Origin: Promethearchaeota archaeon
GTDB lineage: Archaea; Asgardarchaeota; Lokiarchaeia; Sigyniarchaeales; SOKP01
Length of the DNA: 45,983 nt
Assembly: GCA_019894885.1 (NCBI GenBank)
Contig: JAGXNP010000005.1
Location: 1 to 45,983 of the forward strand
Reading direction: 5' to 3'
The position numbers were made by a program, and so were the translations under genes. Of this stretch, positions 30,706 through 39,514 are shown in pieces (positions within the stretch are counted from its first letter, which is position 1; every line of letters begins with the position of its first letter). Under the pieces are notes generated by a model, which saw only the letters and a program-made list of their open reading frames with translations, ran no database searches and was not told where the DNA came from.

Positions 30706-31767
30706 TTAACTATTTCTTCTTTTAGCTTCAAGTATTGCTACTCCCATGTCAAATACTCTATTAAATGGTTCCTCACCATCTTTTCTTGGTTTCAAGCTAA
30801 TTGCTTCTTCTTGACATACGCTGGCACATAAACCGCATCCAAGGCATAAATCCCGATTCACTATTGCAATATCTTCTATATTTATAGCTTTAACCGGACA
30901 CCTTTCAATGCAATTTCCGCAAACTACACATAGTTCTTCATCGATAATTGATTCAAACACAGCATTCATGAATTTTTTTTTATCTTGTCCAAATTGAGTC
31001 ATACCTTTCATGGAGGCACAACAACAAGGGCAACAATTACAGATATTAGAGAGGTGTTTCGAATTTGCTCCAGCATGAACTAAACCAGATTCATCTGCTT
31101 CTTTAATGATTTTAATTGCTTCTTCAGCTGTTATTTTTCTTCCGATATTGTTTTCTATATAATATTCAGCAGCAGTTCCAAAGCTTAAACAAGTTTCCAT
31201 TGGGTGTTTACATCCTTCATTTAATAGCTGCGATTCTTTTCTACAAATGCAGTCGGCTACAGCAATAACCCGCGCATTTCTTATTGATTCTTTAAGCATT
31301 AGATACGGAAAAAGCGTGGTATCAGTTTTAATAGTCTCTTCTAATGGAATCACTTTAAAGCCGGGAATATTACTTACACCTATCTCTTCAAGGCCCGCTG
31401 TATGATAATATTCTTTAAAAAGTTGAGCTAGTTCTTTATCAATTTTTTTGACAGAGTATTCATACAAGCCTATCATAAAAGGAGCAGCATTAAATAGAGT
31501 TTTGTCATCTCGCCGTGATCGAAAAATAAGTCCTTTCTTTGCCATTACTTCAAGCTTGTCTTCTATTTCAACCAAAGTTTTTCCTACTCTTTTTGCAATA
31601 CTACTGGCTCCTTCGGGTCTTATAGTTAGGAATGTAGTCAATTCAGCTTCTTCTTCAGTAAAAAGCCACCTTAAGATTTCAATTTCAACTCCAGATTGAG
31701 TTTTACGGAATCCTATTGGAAATTGATCAAGGAATTCTCTTAATTTCTCATACGAATTTACAGTCAT
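30706..31767 (-). CDS. Fe-S protein with winged-helix-like and ferredoxin domains (paralogue 3)
   Basis: 353 residues with the same order as the pair at 16.9-19.1 kb: a winged helix (LRWLFTEEEAELTTFLTIRP), CICRK with further cysteines (about 171-195), CNCCPCCCA, and two ferredoxin repeats CVVCGNCIERCP and CLGCGLCASVCQ. In the last motif the family's usual Pro after the final Cys is Gln, which is tolerated in some ferredoxins. It is more diverged than the other two are from each other. It lies between the radical SAM gene and nicotinate phosphoribosyltransferase, both of the same strand. Function unknown. Confidence 0.83.
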   Translation of the reverse strand: MTVNSYEKLREFLDQFPIGFRKTQSGVEIEILRWLFTEEEAELTTFLTIRPEGASSIAKRVGKTLVEIEDKLEVMAKKGLIFRSRRDDKTLFNAAPFMIGLYEYSVKKIDKELAQLFKEYYHTAGLEEIGVSNIPGFKVIPLEETIKTDTTLFPYLMLKESIRNARVIAVADCICRKESQLLNEGCKHPMETCLSFGTAAEYYIENNIGRKITAEEAIKIIKEADESGLVHAGANSKHLSNICNCCPCCCASMKGMTQFGQDKKKFMNAVFESIIDEELCVVCGNCIERCPVKAINIEDIAIVNRDLCLGCGLCASVCQEEAISLKPRKDGEEPFNRVFDMGVAILEAKRRNS

Positions 31768-31827
31768 AGCACTAAAACTATTATTTTCTTCTATTATCTA
31801 ATACTTATTTTAATTTAAAAATAAAGG

Positions 31828-33219
31828 TTAGGTAAATTTATCTTTTAATAAGTGTGTGAGGTCACTCAATTTTTTAGAAATCCTAACTTTAAATATGTGA
31901 TTCTCTTCTAATTCTCTAAATCTATTTGGCAATTTTTTAATATTTTCTTTATAATATTGTTGAATATTATTCAGTTCAGGTAATTCTGTTATTAATATCC
32001 CGTCTTTCATCACTGGAATAAGAAGTGCCTCTGAATTTGGAGGTGCTGATTCAATATCTAACATTAATACATCTTCTTTAAAATCTCCTTGCTTATTATA
32101 AATTCTGTAGATTTGCTTTTTACCGGGATATGTTAATTTATCCTCACTAATTTTAATTTTAGGTTTACGGTTATATTCTATCAGCTTATAAACGCCCGCT
32201 ATGGTTGGATCGTCGCGAGAAGTCGCTAATTCTGTTCCAACTCCAAAAGCATCTATGGGGGCGTTACTCTCTAAGATTTTTTTTATTTTATATTCGTTTA
32301 GATCTGAACTCGCAACGATTAGCACTTTTTCACATCCATTTTCATCTAGAATTTTTCTCACTTTTTTGGCGTGTTCAATGAGATTACCTGAGTCAATTCT
32401 TACAGCCTTAATCGAGTTTTTAAATTTAGAAATCTTTTTAGCTGCTTGTTCTGTATCGTAGGTATCAATTAAGAGGATGGTATTATCTCCGTAGATATTA
32501 TTATAAACTTCGAAACTCTCCATTTCATTATCAAATCTTTGGATAAAACTATGAGCCATAGTCCCACTTGAATTAATACCTAATTCAATATCAGCGATTA
32601 CATTGCTAGAACCGTTAAAACCTGCAATATAACTAGCTCTCGCAGCGTAAACGCCAGCAAGGGGACTGTGCGATCTTCTCGTACCAAACTCTAATAAAGT
32701 CTTATCTTGAGCTACATTTCTTATTCGAGAAGCTTTCGACGCAATAAGAGTCTGATAATTAACAACATTTAACATATAGGTTTCTGCCAATTGAGCGTGG
32801 AACATCGGACCTTGAATCTTTATAATAGGCTCGTTGGGAAAGAAGTAATTACCTTCTCTCATTGCCCACACATCTAATTTGAATTTAAATTTAGGTAAAT
32901 AATCGTCAAAAAAACTAGAATCGATTTTTTTAAAAACCTCTTTTTTTCTAAGAAAATCTATCGTTTTTTCAGTAAATCTAGCATTCTGTAGGTAATGAAT
33001 CACCTGCTCTAAACCAGCAAAAATTAAGTAATTACGATTTTTAGGATATTTCCTGATAAAAAAATCAAAAACAGCAATATCGTCCTCTTCTTTAATATTA
33101 TTTTCGAGATTGTACTGATAGTAAGCTGCGCCCATTGTTAGTTCGTAAAAATCAGTACTCAAGATTAAATTTTGGTCGTTAATAAATCCCGATTTTGAAT
33201 CTTTCATTATTTTCATCAA
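31828..33219 (-). CDS. pncB: Nicotinate phosphoribosyltransferase
   Basis: 463 residues. It converts nicotinate and PRPP to nicotinate mononucleotide in NAD salvage. Supporting motifs are STDFYELTMGAAYY at the N-terminus (about 21-34), EFGTRRSHSP (about 176-185), the phosphorylatable histidine in GTMAHSF, IDTYDTE, VRIDSGN and DAFGVGTELATS. The length is normal for the archaeal/long form. It starts 2 bases after the stop of the SAP/SWIM gene, so the two are co-transcribed. Confidence 0.92.
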   Translation of the reverse strand: MMKIMKDSKSGFINDQNLILSTDFYELTMGAAYYQYNLENNIKEEDDIAVFDFFIRKYPKNRNYLIFAGLEQVIHYLQNARFTEKTIDFLRKKEVFKKIDSSFFDDYLPKFKFKLDVWAMREGNYFFPNEPIIKIQGPMFHAQLAETYMLNVVNYQTLIASKASRIRNVAQDKTLLEFGTRRSHSPLAGVYAARASYIAGFNGSSNVIADIELGINSSGTMAHSFIQRFDNEMESFEVYNNIYGDNTILLIDTYDTEQAAKKISKFKNSIKAVRIDSGNLIEHAKKVRKILDENGCEKVLIVASSDLNEYKIKKILESNAPIDAFGVGTELATSRDDPTIAGVYKLIEYNRKPKIKISEDKLTYPGKKQIYRIYNKQGDFKEDVLMLDIESAPPNSEALLIPVMKDGILITELPELNNIQQYYKENIKKLPNRFRELEENHIFKVRISKKLSDLTHLLKDKFT

Positions 33220-33221
33220 TG

Positions 33222-34133
33222 TTATTTCTTCTTTAACCCAGTAACTCTCTTTAACATAAATCCTAAAATCCTATCCTTATTTACTCCACCGTTGCATGTA
33301 ATTTTATCCCTTAGTTTAAATTGGTCGCTCGCATAAAGTTTTTCACTTACCCTTATAATTATTTTGTCAACATTTTCAATATCTTCTTTTCGATAATCAC
33401 TTTTTTTTTTCAATTGTGGGCCAAATTCAACATCTTTTAAAGTTATAAGGTAATAGGTGGTTACATTCCCTTGGAAGTCATCTTCTTTCTCTGCTATATC
33501 TGTTATTTCGGCTTCATAGATAGTTATTCTTTTGTATCTAACTAGAAGGGAACTAACAGCACCTTCATTAATTAACATTCCATCCTTTATAACAATTTTT
33601 TCCACATTTTTTCCAAAATCTTTTGGTAGAGGAGTAAGTTTCCAATCTGATAATTTGAAATAATTTTTCTTTAAGGAATAAATAAATCCAACCCAAAAAT
33701 GGTTACATAAACCCATATTTGAACCAACTCTACAATCACAGTCTCTTTCAGGATCATGGATGTTTTTTGAGGTTATAGATAAATACGAACTTGATTTCCA
33801 ATTAAAGCCTTTGAAATTTAATTCGATTTCATGGTTCTTATCATTAACAACCTTTATATCAGTAATTGACTCTCGGTCTTCACCGTTTATTTTTGCAATT
33901 GCAGTTCTAAAATCTTTCGAAATAATTTCTACTTCCTTCTGTTTTAACAATTCTTTCAGTTCTTCCTCAGCTAAAGAATCAAGTACATGATCGATTAATT
34001 CTGATTTCTTAAATTTTGAAAATCCTTTAATACCAAAATCTCTACAGATGCTTTTTAAACCATCGGCATTTAAAGATTGGAGTAAATACTTCAAATATGT
34101 TTTATCGTCTAGTTTTTTGCTCATAATTTCCAC
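33222..34133 (-). CDS. SAP-like and SWIM zinc-finger protein
   Basis: 303 residues. The N-terminus resembles a SAP helix pair (LKSICRDFGIKGFSKFKKSE, about 26-45), a DNA/RNA-binding fold. The centre has CDCRVGSNMGLCNHFW (about 132-147), the CxC...CxH pattern of a SWIM zinc finger. The C-terminal part (about 170-303) has alternating strands and may be an OB-like or other beta domain; it includes a CNGGVNKDR turn. SWIM proteins bind nucleic acid or proteins. It is the first gene of a two-gene unit with nicotinate phosphoribosyltransferase, an unexpected pairing. Confidence 0.75.
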   Translation of the reverse strand: MEIMSKKLDDKTYLKYLLQSLNADGLKSICRDFGIKGFSKFKKSELIDHVLDSLAEEELKELLKQKEVEIISKDFRTAIAKINGEDRESITDIKVVNDKNHEIELNFKGFNWKSSSYLSITSKNIHDPERDCDCRVGSNMGLCNHFWVGFIYSLKKNYFKLSDWKLTPLPKDFGKNVEKIVIKDGMLINEGAVSSLLVRYKRITIYEAEITDIAEKEDDFQGNVTTYYLITLKDVEFGPQLKKKSDYRKEDIENVDKIIIRVSEKLYASDQFKLRDKITCNGGVNKDRILGFMLKRVTGLKKK

Positions 34134-34515
34134 ACTCTATTTTTTAATTGTCTGTAAGTTATTTCTATGATGTTTACCAATAAATAAATTATCCTTTCTT
34201 ATTTAATTATGATTGTCCTAAACCTTATGATTTTATATTTTTAATCCCAAGTCTTATAGTAGTTTTTGTAATAAAATAGTAAAGAAATCCATGCAAGAAG
34301 ATTTATTATTACATTATTCATGTTCGAAATATGACATAATTATCAAAATCTAAATTTTGATTATTAATTTCTTGTAAAAATTTACGGATATATCAATGGG
34401 AATACTTTCGGAACGCGAATTTTACATACCTTTACTCTTAGGAATATAACCAAAATATTTAAAAGTAAGACTTTCCATTTATGATCTATTATATAAACAT
34501 ATATTTAAGTAAAAA
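34134..34515. other. Intergenic region, nothing recognised
   Basis: About 380 AT-rich bases between divergent genes. No ORF of credible composition, no tRNA, no strong dyad. It must hold the promoters of the SAP/SWIM gene (leftwards) and the small gene at 34546 (rightwards). Confidence 0.5.
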
Positions 34516-34523
34516 TTTATAAG
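34516..34523 (+). promoter_or_regulatory. TATA box deciding the start at 34546
   Basis: TTTATAAG is centred 26 bases before the second of two ATGs (34540, 34546). The second is therefore the more likely first codon of a leaderless message. Confidence 0.5.
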
Positions 34524-34545
34524 CATATAAGAAGTGTAAATGAAA

Positions 34546-34755
34546 ATGAGCGACAGTACACCAGAATACTTGAAATACTTTGGTGAAATTAAATTCGCCG
34601 AAGAAAAAAGTTTAAGTGTATGTGATTTTGAAAGCTCTCTTAGGAAACATTTTTCGAAAGAGGAAAAACTGCCAAGAGGGAGTTATAAATTTGCTGAACT
34701 TAATAATGCCAGTATAAAGGATTTCGAAGATTCCTTTAACAGTTATTTCGAATAA
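34546..34755 (+). CDS. Small acidic protein, 69 residues, unknown
   Basis: The track starts two codons earlier at 34540; the TATA spacing favours this ATG (MSDSTPEYLKYFGEI). The product is acidic and rich in Phe, Ser and Lys, with one cysteine and no membrane segment, and ends DSFNSYFE. No family is recognised. It belongs to a set of small orphan proteins in this window (2820, 14049, 14673), but I see no convincing similarity among this one and the others. The following gap to 34978 shows nothing. Confidence 0.6.
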   Translation: MSDSTPEYLKYFGEIKFAEEKSLSVCDFESSLRKHFSKEEKLPRGSYKFAELNNASIKDFEDSFNSYFE

Positions 34756-34978
34756 TTCTATAAAATTTTTTTTAAAAATCTCTTTATATTTTAATTTTTC
34801 TATCCAAATCTAATTTATAATATATTTTAATTTCTGTCATCTAAAATTTAATTTACTATTTGGCAGTCTCTACAGTCTTTTATTTATGTTAGGATTTAAT
34901 TGCTAGAAGTTTAATTTATATTGAAGGAAAATCAATAGAACATAATTTAATCAGTATTTTATAAAATTGGTAATAAAA

Positions 34979-35824
34979 ATGGAATTGTTTGATGAAATTG
35001 AAGAAAAATTAATTAAAACAAATGGGATAAAGCTTCACACTGTTATGATAGGGGAAGGTCCGCCCTTAGTTTTACTTCATGGTTTTCCAGATTTTTGGTA
35101 TGGTTGGAAAAGCGTAATTACAGGTCTTAAAAAGCATTACAAATTAATTATTCCCGATATGCGAGGGTACAATTTATCTGACAAACCTAAAGGTGTAAAT
35201 AAATATAAAATCGAGTTTTTAATAGATGACATTAAAGGATTAATTGAGTCTTTAAGCTTAGGAAAGGTTTCTCTTGCCGGGCATGATTGGGGGGGTGTAG
35301 TGGCGTGGGCATTTGCCGAAAAATATCCTGAATTACTGCAAAAGTTGGCGATATTGAATGCTCCTCACATGAAAATATTCCAACAAAAATTGCGAACAGA
35401 TAAAAGACAGCAAAAAGCGAGTTTTTACATTTTCGAATTTCTAAAACCCAATGGAGAAAAATTTCTTTTTAAGGACGATTATAAGTGGTTAAAATTCGCC
35501 GTTTTCGAAGGGATGAAAAATAAGAACAATTTTACTGATTTCGATAAGGAGCAGTATTTAAGTGCGTGGACACAACCAGGAGCAATTTTAGGAGGAGTAA
35601 ATTATTACAGGGCGAATGTTAGTTTTGATGATTGGACAGGAAAAATTACAGTTCCAACTTTAGTTATCCATGGTATGAAAGATATTGCAGTGTTATCTTC
35701 AGTTTTGGATGAATTACCCGATTATATAGACGACTTAAAAATTGTCCGTGCTGAAAATTCATCACATTGGGTCATGCACGACCAACCAGAATTAGTTATT
35801 TCCTCCTTTAAAGAATTTTTCTAA
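34979..35824 (+). CDS. Alpha/beta hydrolase, epoxide-hydrolase-like
   Basis: 281 residues from the ATG; the track's TTG (34967) adds four residues. Motifs in order: LLHGFPDFWYGW (oxyanion HGFP), DMRGYNLSDKP, the nucleophile aspartate in LAGHDWGG (D107 in track numbering), an acid in HGMKD, and the catalytic histidine in SSHWVMHDQPE (about 267). An Asp nucleophile in GHDWGG is the sign of epoxide hydrolases and haloalkane dehalogenases, both acting through an alkyl-enzyme ester; the HGFP/DMRGY style is epoxide hydrolase. It is cytoplasmic, with a cap domain at about 135-210. Substrate unknown. Confidence 0.88.
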   Translation: MELFDEIEEKLIKTNGIKLHTVMIGEGPPLVLLHGFPDFWYGWKSVITGLKKHYKLIIPDMRGYNLSDKPKGVNKYKIEFLIDDIKGLIESLSLGKVSLAGHDWGGVVAWAFAEKYPELLQKLAILNAPHMKIFQQKLRTDKRQQKASFYIFEFLKPNGEKFLFKDDYKWLKFAVFEGMKNKNNFTDFDKEQYLSAWTQPGAILGGVNYYRANVSFDDWTGKITVPTLVIHGMKDIAVLSSVLDELPDYIDDLKIVRAENSSHWVMHDQPELVISSFKEFF

Positions 35825-35997
35825 CTTTTTGTCTAAATTTTCCCTCTCATTAGCCTATCTATGATTATTAATTATTTTGTGTGATTTAGTTGTCGGTATA
35901 TCTCATTTTTCGATTTAATATAACATAAAGCATAGGTTTATATGCTTACATTTTCATGGAAAATCATAGGAAAATATTTAACTATAATCCGAAATTA

Positions 35998-36006
35998 CTT
36001 ATATAG
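35998..36006 (+). promoter_or_regulatory. TATA box deciding the start at 36028
   Basis: CTTATATAG is centred 26 bases before the ATG at 36028, supporting that ATG over the track's TTG at 36019. Confidence 0.5.
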
Positions 36007-36027
36007 AAAAATTACTTTTTGAAAAAT

Positions 36028-36471
36028 ATGTCAGAAAAAGAAGCTTGGGCTTATCAACTTGATTGGTTAAATATTGTAACAATCTTGGGATTAGATACAA
36101 TTGACCAGATCCCCGAAGATAAAAGAATTAGCGTAATCAAGAAACTCTCTAAACTCTATAGTCCAGAATCTCTGCTATCGTTCATACCTCAAGAATTGGA
36201 TGAATTAGTCGCAAGTGAATTAAAAAGCCTTATGGAAAAAGAATTAAGGACACATGCAAAACAAAAAGAAAGAATGGAAAAGCAATTGAGGAATAGAATG
36301 CCTTCCGTTAAACGACCAGGGGTAATAGGAATTGATATGAACGATTTAAAAGATTTACCTGACGATGTCAAAAAAATGTTTTCTAAAATGTTTATGCAGA
36401 ATGAAGGGGATGACGATAAAGACGACGATAGCGACGATTATAGTGAAGATAAGAACTCTTATTATATTTAA
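36028..36471 (+). CDS. Soluble helical protein with an Asp-rich tail, unknown
   Basis: 147 residues from the ATG (MSEKEAWAYQLDWLN). The middle (about 60-95) is a likely long charged helix (LKSLMEKELRTHAKQKERME). A short conserved-looking piece GVIGIDMNDLKDLPDDVKK follows, and the C-terminus is a strongly acidic low-complexity run of Asp, Glu and Ser ending NSYYI. No domain is recognised. The acidic tail may bind cations or basic proteins; that is inference only. It converges on the PHP protein gene. Confidence 0.7.
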   Translation: MSEKEAWAYQLDWLNIVTILGLDTIDQIPEDKRISVIKKLSKLYSPESLLSFIPQELDELVASELKSLMEKELRTHAKQKERMEKQLRNRMPSVKRPGVIGIDMNDLKDLPDDVKKMFSKMFMQNEGDDDKDDDSDDYSEDKNSYYI

Positions 36472-36500
36472 ACTAAGTTTTGAATAAAAAGAAATAGATT

Positions 36501-38123
36501 TTAATAAATTTTAGATTTCAAGCGATTTATATCTGCTTTCTTTACTTTTTTGTAGAATAAGTAGAATATAAGATATATACTTGATGACCATATAATCCAA
36601 GAGAGGGCTTGATATGTATCCATATTTAAAAGGTAGTTAATGAAATCCTCAATAACGTAAAGCCCTGTGTCTTTAGTATCTCCAGGAATTTCAAAAATCT
36701 TATCATAAAATTGAACGGCCACTAGTGCGTGTGAATTATTTTTTAAATTTTTGAAAATATTTTCAACTGTTTTATTGTTTGGATCATCCAATTTTAATTT
36801 AGTAAAAGTGTTTAAATCTTCATTTGTATGGATATCTGATCCTGCTATACATATCAAATTATTATCTAAGCAATACTGGCGAATGGGTGCATATCTGGAA
36901 TAGCTTCCGCCATTGATAATTTCAAAACCATCAACACCCCAATTTCTTAGTTGTTCAAGAGAATACGGCATTCCATTCCCTCCTTCAGGATTCGCATTAT
37001 AATTATAATGGTTTACTGTTATAAAACCACCATTAGCTTTTACATAACTTATTAACTCAGAAGCGTTCATCGCTTTTGGACCTCCCAAGGTGTAAGATTC
37101 AGGAGGGACGATTTCCTCCTCTAATCCAAAGTAGTTTATATGAATCTCTGGGCTGGTTTCATGATTAGTCCATTCTTCTGCAACCCAAACTGTAAAATCC
37201 AGTCCATTTTTTTTAACGAATTCTCGAGCAGATTGAGCTCCTCTAATATTGTCATGATCGGAAAAAGTAGCTCCTGATATTCCATGTTCCATATACCACA
37301 GTACTCTCTCTTCGGGAGTAAGCCACCCATCAGAAAAAGTGGTATGCACATGAAAATCAAATAAAAATTCATCCTCTTCTAAAGGTGTGGTAGGGATGAT
37401 TCTGTGAGTAGGGAAATTTATAGAAAGCAGAACCACATTAGTACCAAGGAGTAATAATAAAATTCCCGTAAGAAACACAAATTCTTTTTTCAAATTATAG
37501 GTAATTCTTGTCTTTTTTGACTTAGCCCGACGAATATTATTTTCGATTTTTCCAGCAAGGTTAAGTTTAAGTCTAGGATGAATTAACTTTAAAATCGTGT
37601 ATCCAACCTTAATCCCAATTAAAATAAAGCAAAGATGTATTCCAATTTGAATAGGCAGCATAAAATAGCGGTTAACGAAATAAAAACCTTGAATTAAATA
37701 GCCTATCAGTATAATAATTAATATTACAACAAGCGTTATAGATAAAACTTTAAACGCAAAATAGATGAAATCTGTGATGACATGTCTAATGTGATTGTAT
37801 TTTTTTGAAGCTAATTTACTTCTTTTTCTTAAAAACACATAAATAACTCGAAGTATAGGATAAAATATTAAGAACAAGAAAAGCCAAGTGAACTCGTATT
37901 CTAAAGTAGTAGCGATTACCATAAACGGTTCAATTAAATACCTTGCGAATGGTAATAAGCTAAAATATTCCGAAGATACATCAATTTGATTAAGAGCATC
38001 GTAAAAAACAATCGTTCTTGGACCTATTGTTGCTAAAAGTATCAGAATCGCAAACCAAAAAAAAAAAAGTAACGTTAACAGTGAAAATACTTTGTTATTA
38101 CAGATATACGATTTTAACCGCAT
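36501..38123 (-). CDS. Membrane-anchored PHP-domain metal-dependent hydrolase
   Basis: 540 residues. About six hydrophobic helices occupy the first 235 residues. Then comes a full PHP domain: FHVHTTFSDG (metal ligands HxH, about 257-259), TFSDHDN, AEEWTNH, VNHYNYN, and AGSDIHTN near 430. A further helix lies near the C-terminus (about 507-527), before a lysine-rich end. PHP domains act as phosphoesterases on DNA ends, polynucleotides or phosphate esters; the placement after a run of helices suggests an activity at the membrane surface. Which side the domain faces is not decided by sequence. The bases coding this gene also yield the shadow ORF 37136..37372. Confidence 0.83.
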   Translation of the reverse strand: MRLKSYICNNKVFSLLTLLFFFWFAILILLATIGPRTIVFYDALNQIDVSSEYFSLLPFARYLIEPFMVIATTLEYEFTWLFLFLIFYPILRVIYVFLRKRSKLASKKYNHIRHVITDFIYFAFKVLSITLVVILIIILIGYLIQGFYFVNRYFMLPIQIGIHLCFILIGIKVGYTILKLIHPRLKLNLAGKIENNIRRAKSKKTRITYNLKKEFVFLTGILLLLLGTNVVLLSINFPTHRIIPTTPLEEDEFLFDFHVHTTFSDGWLTPEERVLWYMEHGISGATFSDHDNIRGAQSAREFVKKNGLDFTVWVAEEWTNHETSPEIHINYFGLEEEIVPPESYTLGGPKAMNASELISYVKANGGFITVNHYNYNANPEGGNGMPYSLEQLRNWGVDGFEIINGGSYSRYAPIRQYCLDNNLICIAGSDIHTNEDLNTFTKLKLDDPNNKTVENIFKNLKNNSHALVAVQFYDKIFEIPGDTKDTGLYVIEDFINYLLNMDTYQALSWIIWSSSIYLIFYLFYKKVKKADINRLKSKIY

Positions 38124-38184
38124 AATTATAACTTTGTTTTTATCCTTTAAAATAGTTTAAATTTTATTCAAACCGCTTAACAAT

Positions 38185-39369
38185 TTACATAAAAATGTCA
38201 ATCGTTTTAAGGAAATTAGAAAACTTTTGATAAATTCTTGCGTCTACAACTGGAAGGTTCTCGATCAGTAAATCAGTTAATTCTTTCGTGTTAATTTTAC
38301 ATTTATGGTGAGGTTTCATACCCTTTAATACCAAAAAGAGCACAGGAATTTGTATGCTTCTCAAGCCTGAATCAGAGTTTTTGATTGGATCGAATATATT
38401 TTTCAATTTTCGAATAACATAATTATACAGATTTTCATTGCTCCGAAGTTCTCGTTTTAAATATATAGTTTCCCAACGGTATGTTCTATTCATTAATCGA
38501 ATTTTTTTGACGCATTTGGTATAGTTCTCGTTATTGGTTACTGTGATTAAAAATATTCCTCTTATGAATGAAAAATCCGAGGAACATGCGGATTCAGAGG
38601 ATCCCGGATTAAAAATCCAGTCGTCTAAGATAAATTGTAAATGATAATGACCAAGTGCTAAATAATTTACTCTATCCTTTAGTATTTGAATTCTTTGGTA
38701 ATTAACACCAGGAACTTGTGCCATTTGGCCTTCAATCCCAAAATGCTGAAGAAGAATGTGAAAGAGATTGTCGTCTCTTACGATTCCGTCCCTCAATTTT
38801 GAAAGATATTCTTCTGGATTTTGCCCTAAGTATCTTGTACCATAAATAATTACATCTTTTATTCTGATCTTGCCACCTTTCCCCGTTTTAAAGTCGTATT
38901 CTTTAAATATTTCATCTGGCGCTAATTCTACATCCGCATCCAACAAAATGATTAATCCTAAACTCGCTAATAACTTCAACCAAGACTGATCCCGCTGTTT
39001 AAACCTTTGTCCTCTCGAAAATTTACGGATATCGTGATTTCCTTCAATTGCTACAATTTTAATTCGATTATCGGTCTCATTTTTAAATTTATTAAGTAAA
39101 TTAACTACTCTAGTTAACTTTCCAGGCAACATTTCTAAAGAAGTAAAAACATCACCCCCTAACAGAATAAAGTCTACTTGATGAATAACCGCGGTCGTCA
39201 GGATTTCTTCGAACGCACTTATAAAATCGTTCGCGCGATCTTCGTTTCGATATTGATGGCTACCTAAATGAATATCGCTCGCATGTATAAACTTTATTAA
39301 ACTTGTCACTGCTTTTTGAGCTTTTACTATGCTCTCCGATTGAATATTGGTTCCATTAGCGCTCGTCAT
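38185..39369 (-). CDS. Mre11-like DNA repair exonuclease
   Basis: 394 residues. The calcineurin-type metallophosphoesterase core is complete: IHASDIHLGSHQY, LLGGDVF, IEGNHDIRKFSRGQR, LLQHFG and LALGHYHLQ. GQRFKQRDQ-x-WL and the ALGHYH/PGS pair (FNPGSSESA) are as in Mre11/SbcD. Mre11 pairs with the ATPase Rad50 at DNA breaks; no rad50 lies in this window, which is unusual since the two are often adjacent in archaea. The N-terminal 28 residues before KFIHASDIH are extra and polar. The C-terminal part (about 280-394) would be the capping region and is poorly conserved. Confidence 0.85.
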   Translation of the reverse strand: MTSANGTNIQSESIVKAQKAVTSLIKFIHASDIHLGSHQYRNEDRANDFISAFEEILTTAVIHQVDFILLGGDVFTSLEMLPGKLTRVVNLLNKFKNETDNRIKIVAIEGNHDIRKFSRGQRFKQRDQSWLKLLASLGLIILLDADVELAPDEIFKEYDFKTGKGGKIRIKDVIIYGTRYLGQNPEEYLSKLRDGIVRDDNLFHILLQHFGIEGQMAQVPGVNYQRIQILKDRVNYLALGHYHLQFILDDWIFNPGSSESACSSDFSFIRGIFLITVTNNENYTKCVKKIRLMNRTYRWETIYLKRELRSNENLYNYVIRKLKNIFDPIKNSDSGLRSIQIPVLFLVLKGMKPHHKCKINTKELTDLLIENLPVVDARIYQKFSNFLKTIDIFM

Positions 39370-39483
39370 AACTATCTATCTTAAATTATCATTTAGCAAA
39401 AGTAATAAATAAGATTTAACAACAATTTATAAATTAAAAAAGTCTAAAGAAGTAGTGAAACCATAGAAAAGACAAATTTATTA

Positions 39484-39492
39484 ACTTTATAC
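39484..39492 (+). promoter_or_regulatory. TATA box of the NMN adenylyltransferase gene
   Basis: ACTTTATAC is centred 27 bases before the GTG at 39515. This predicts that the message starts at that GTG, or has a 60-base leader if translation begins at the ATG at 39575. Confidence 0.45.
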
Positions 39493-39514
39493 GATATATT
39501 CGAATAATATTCTT

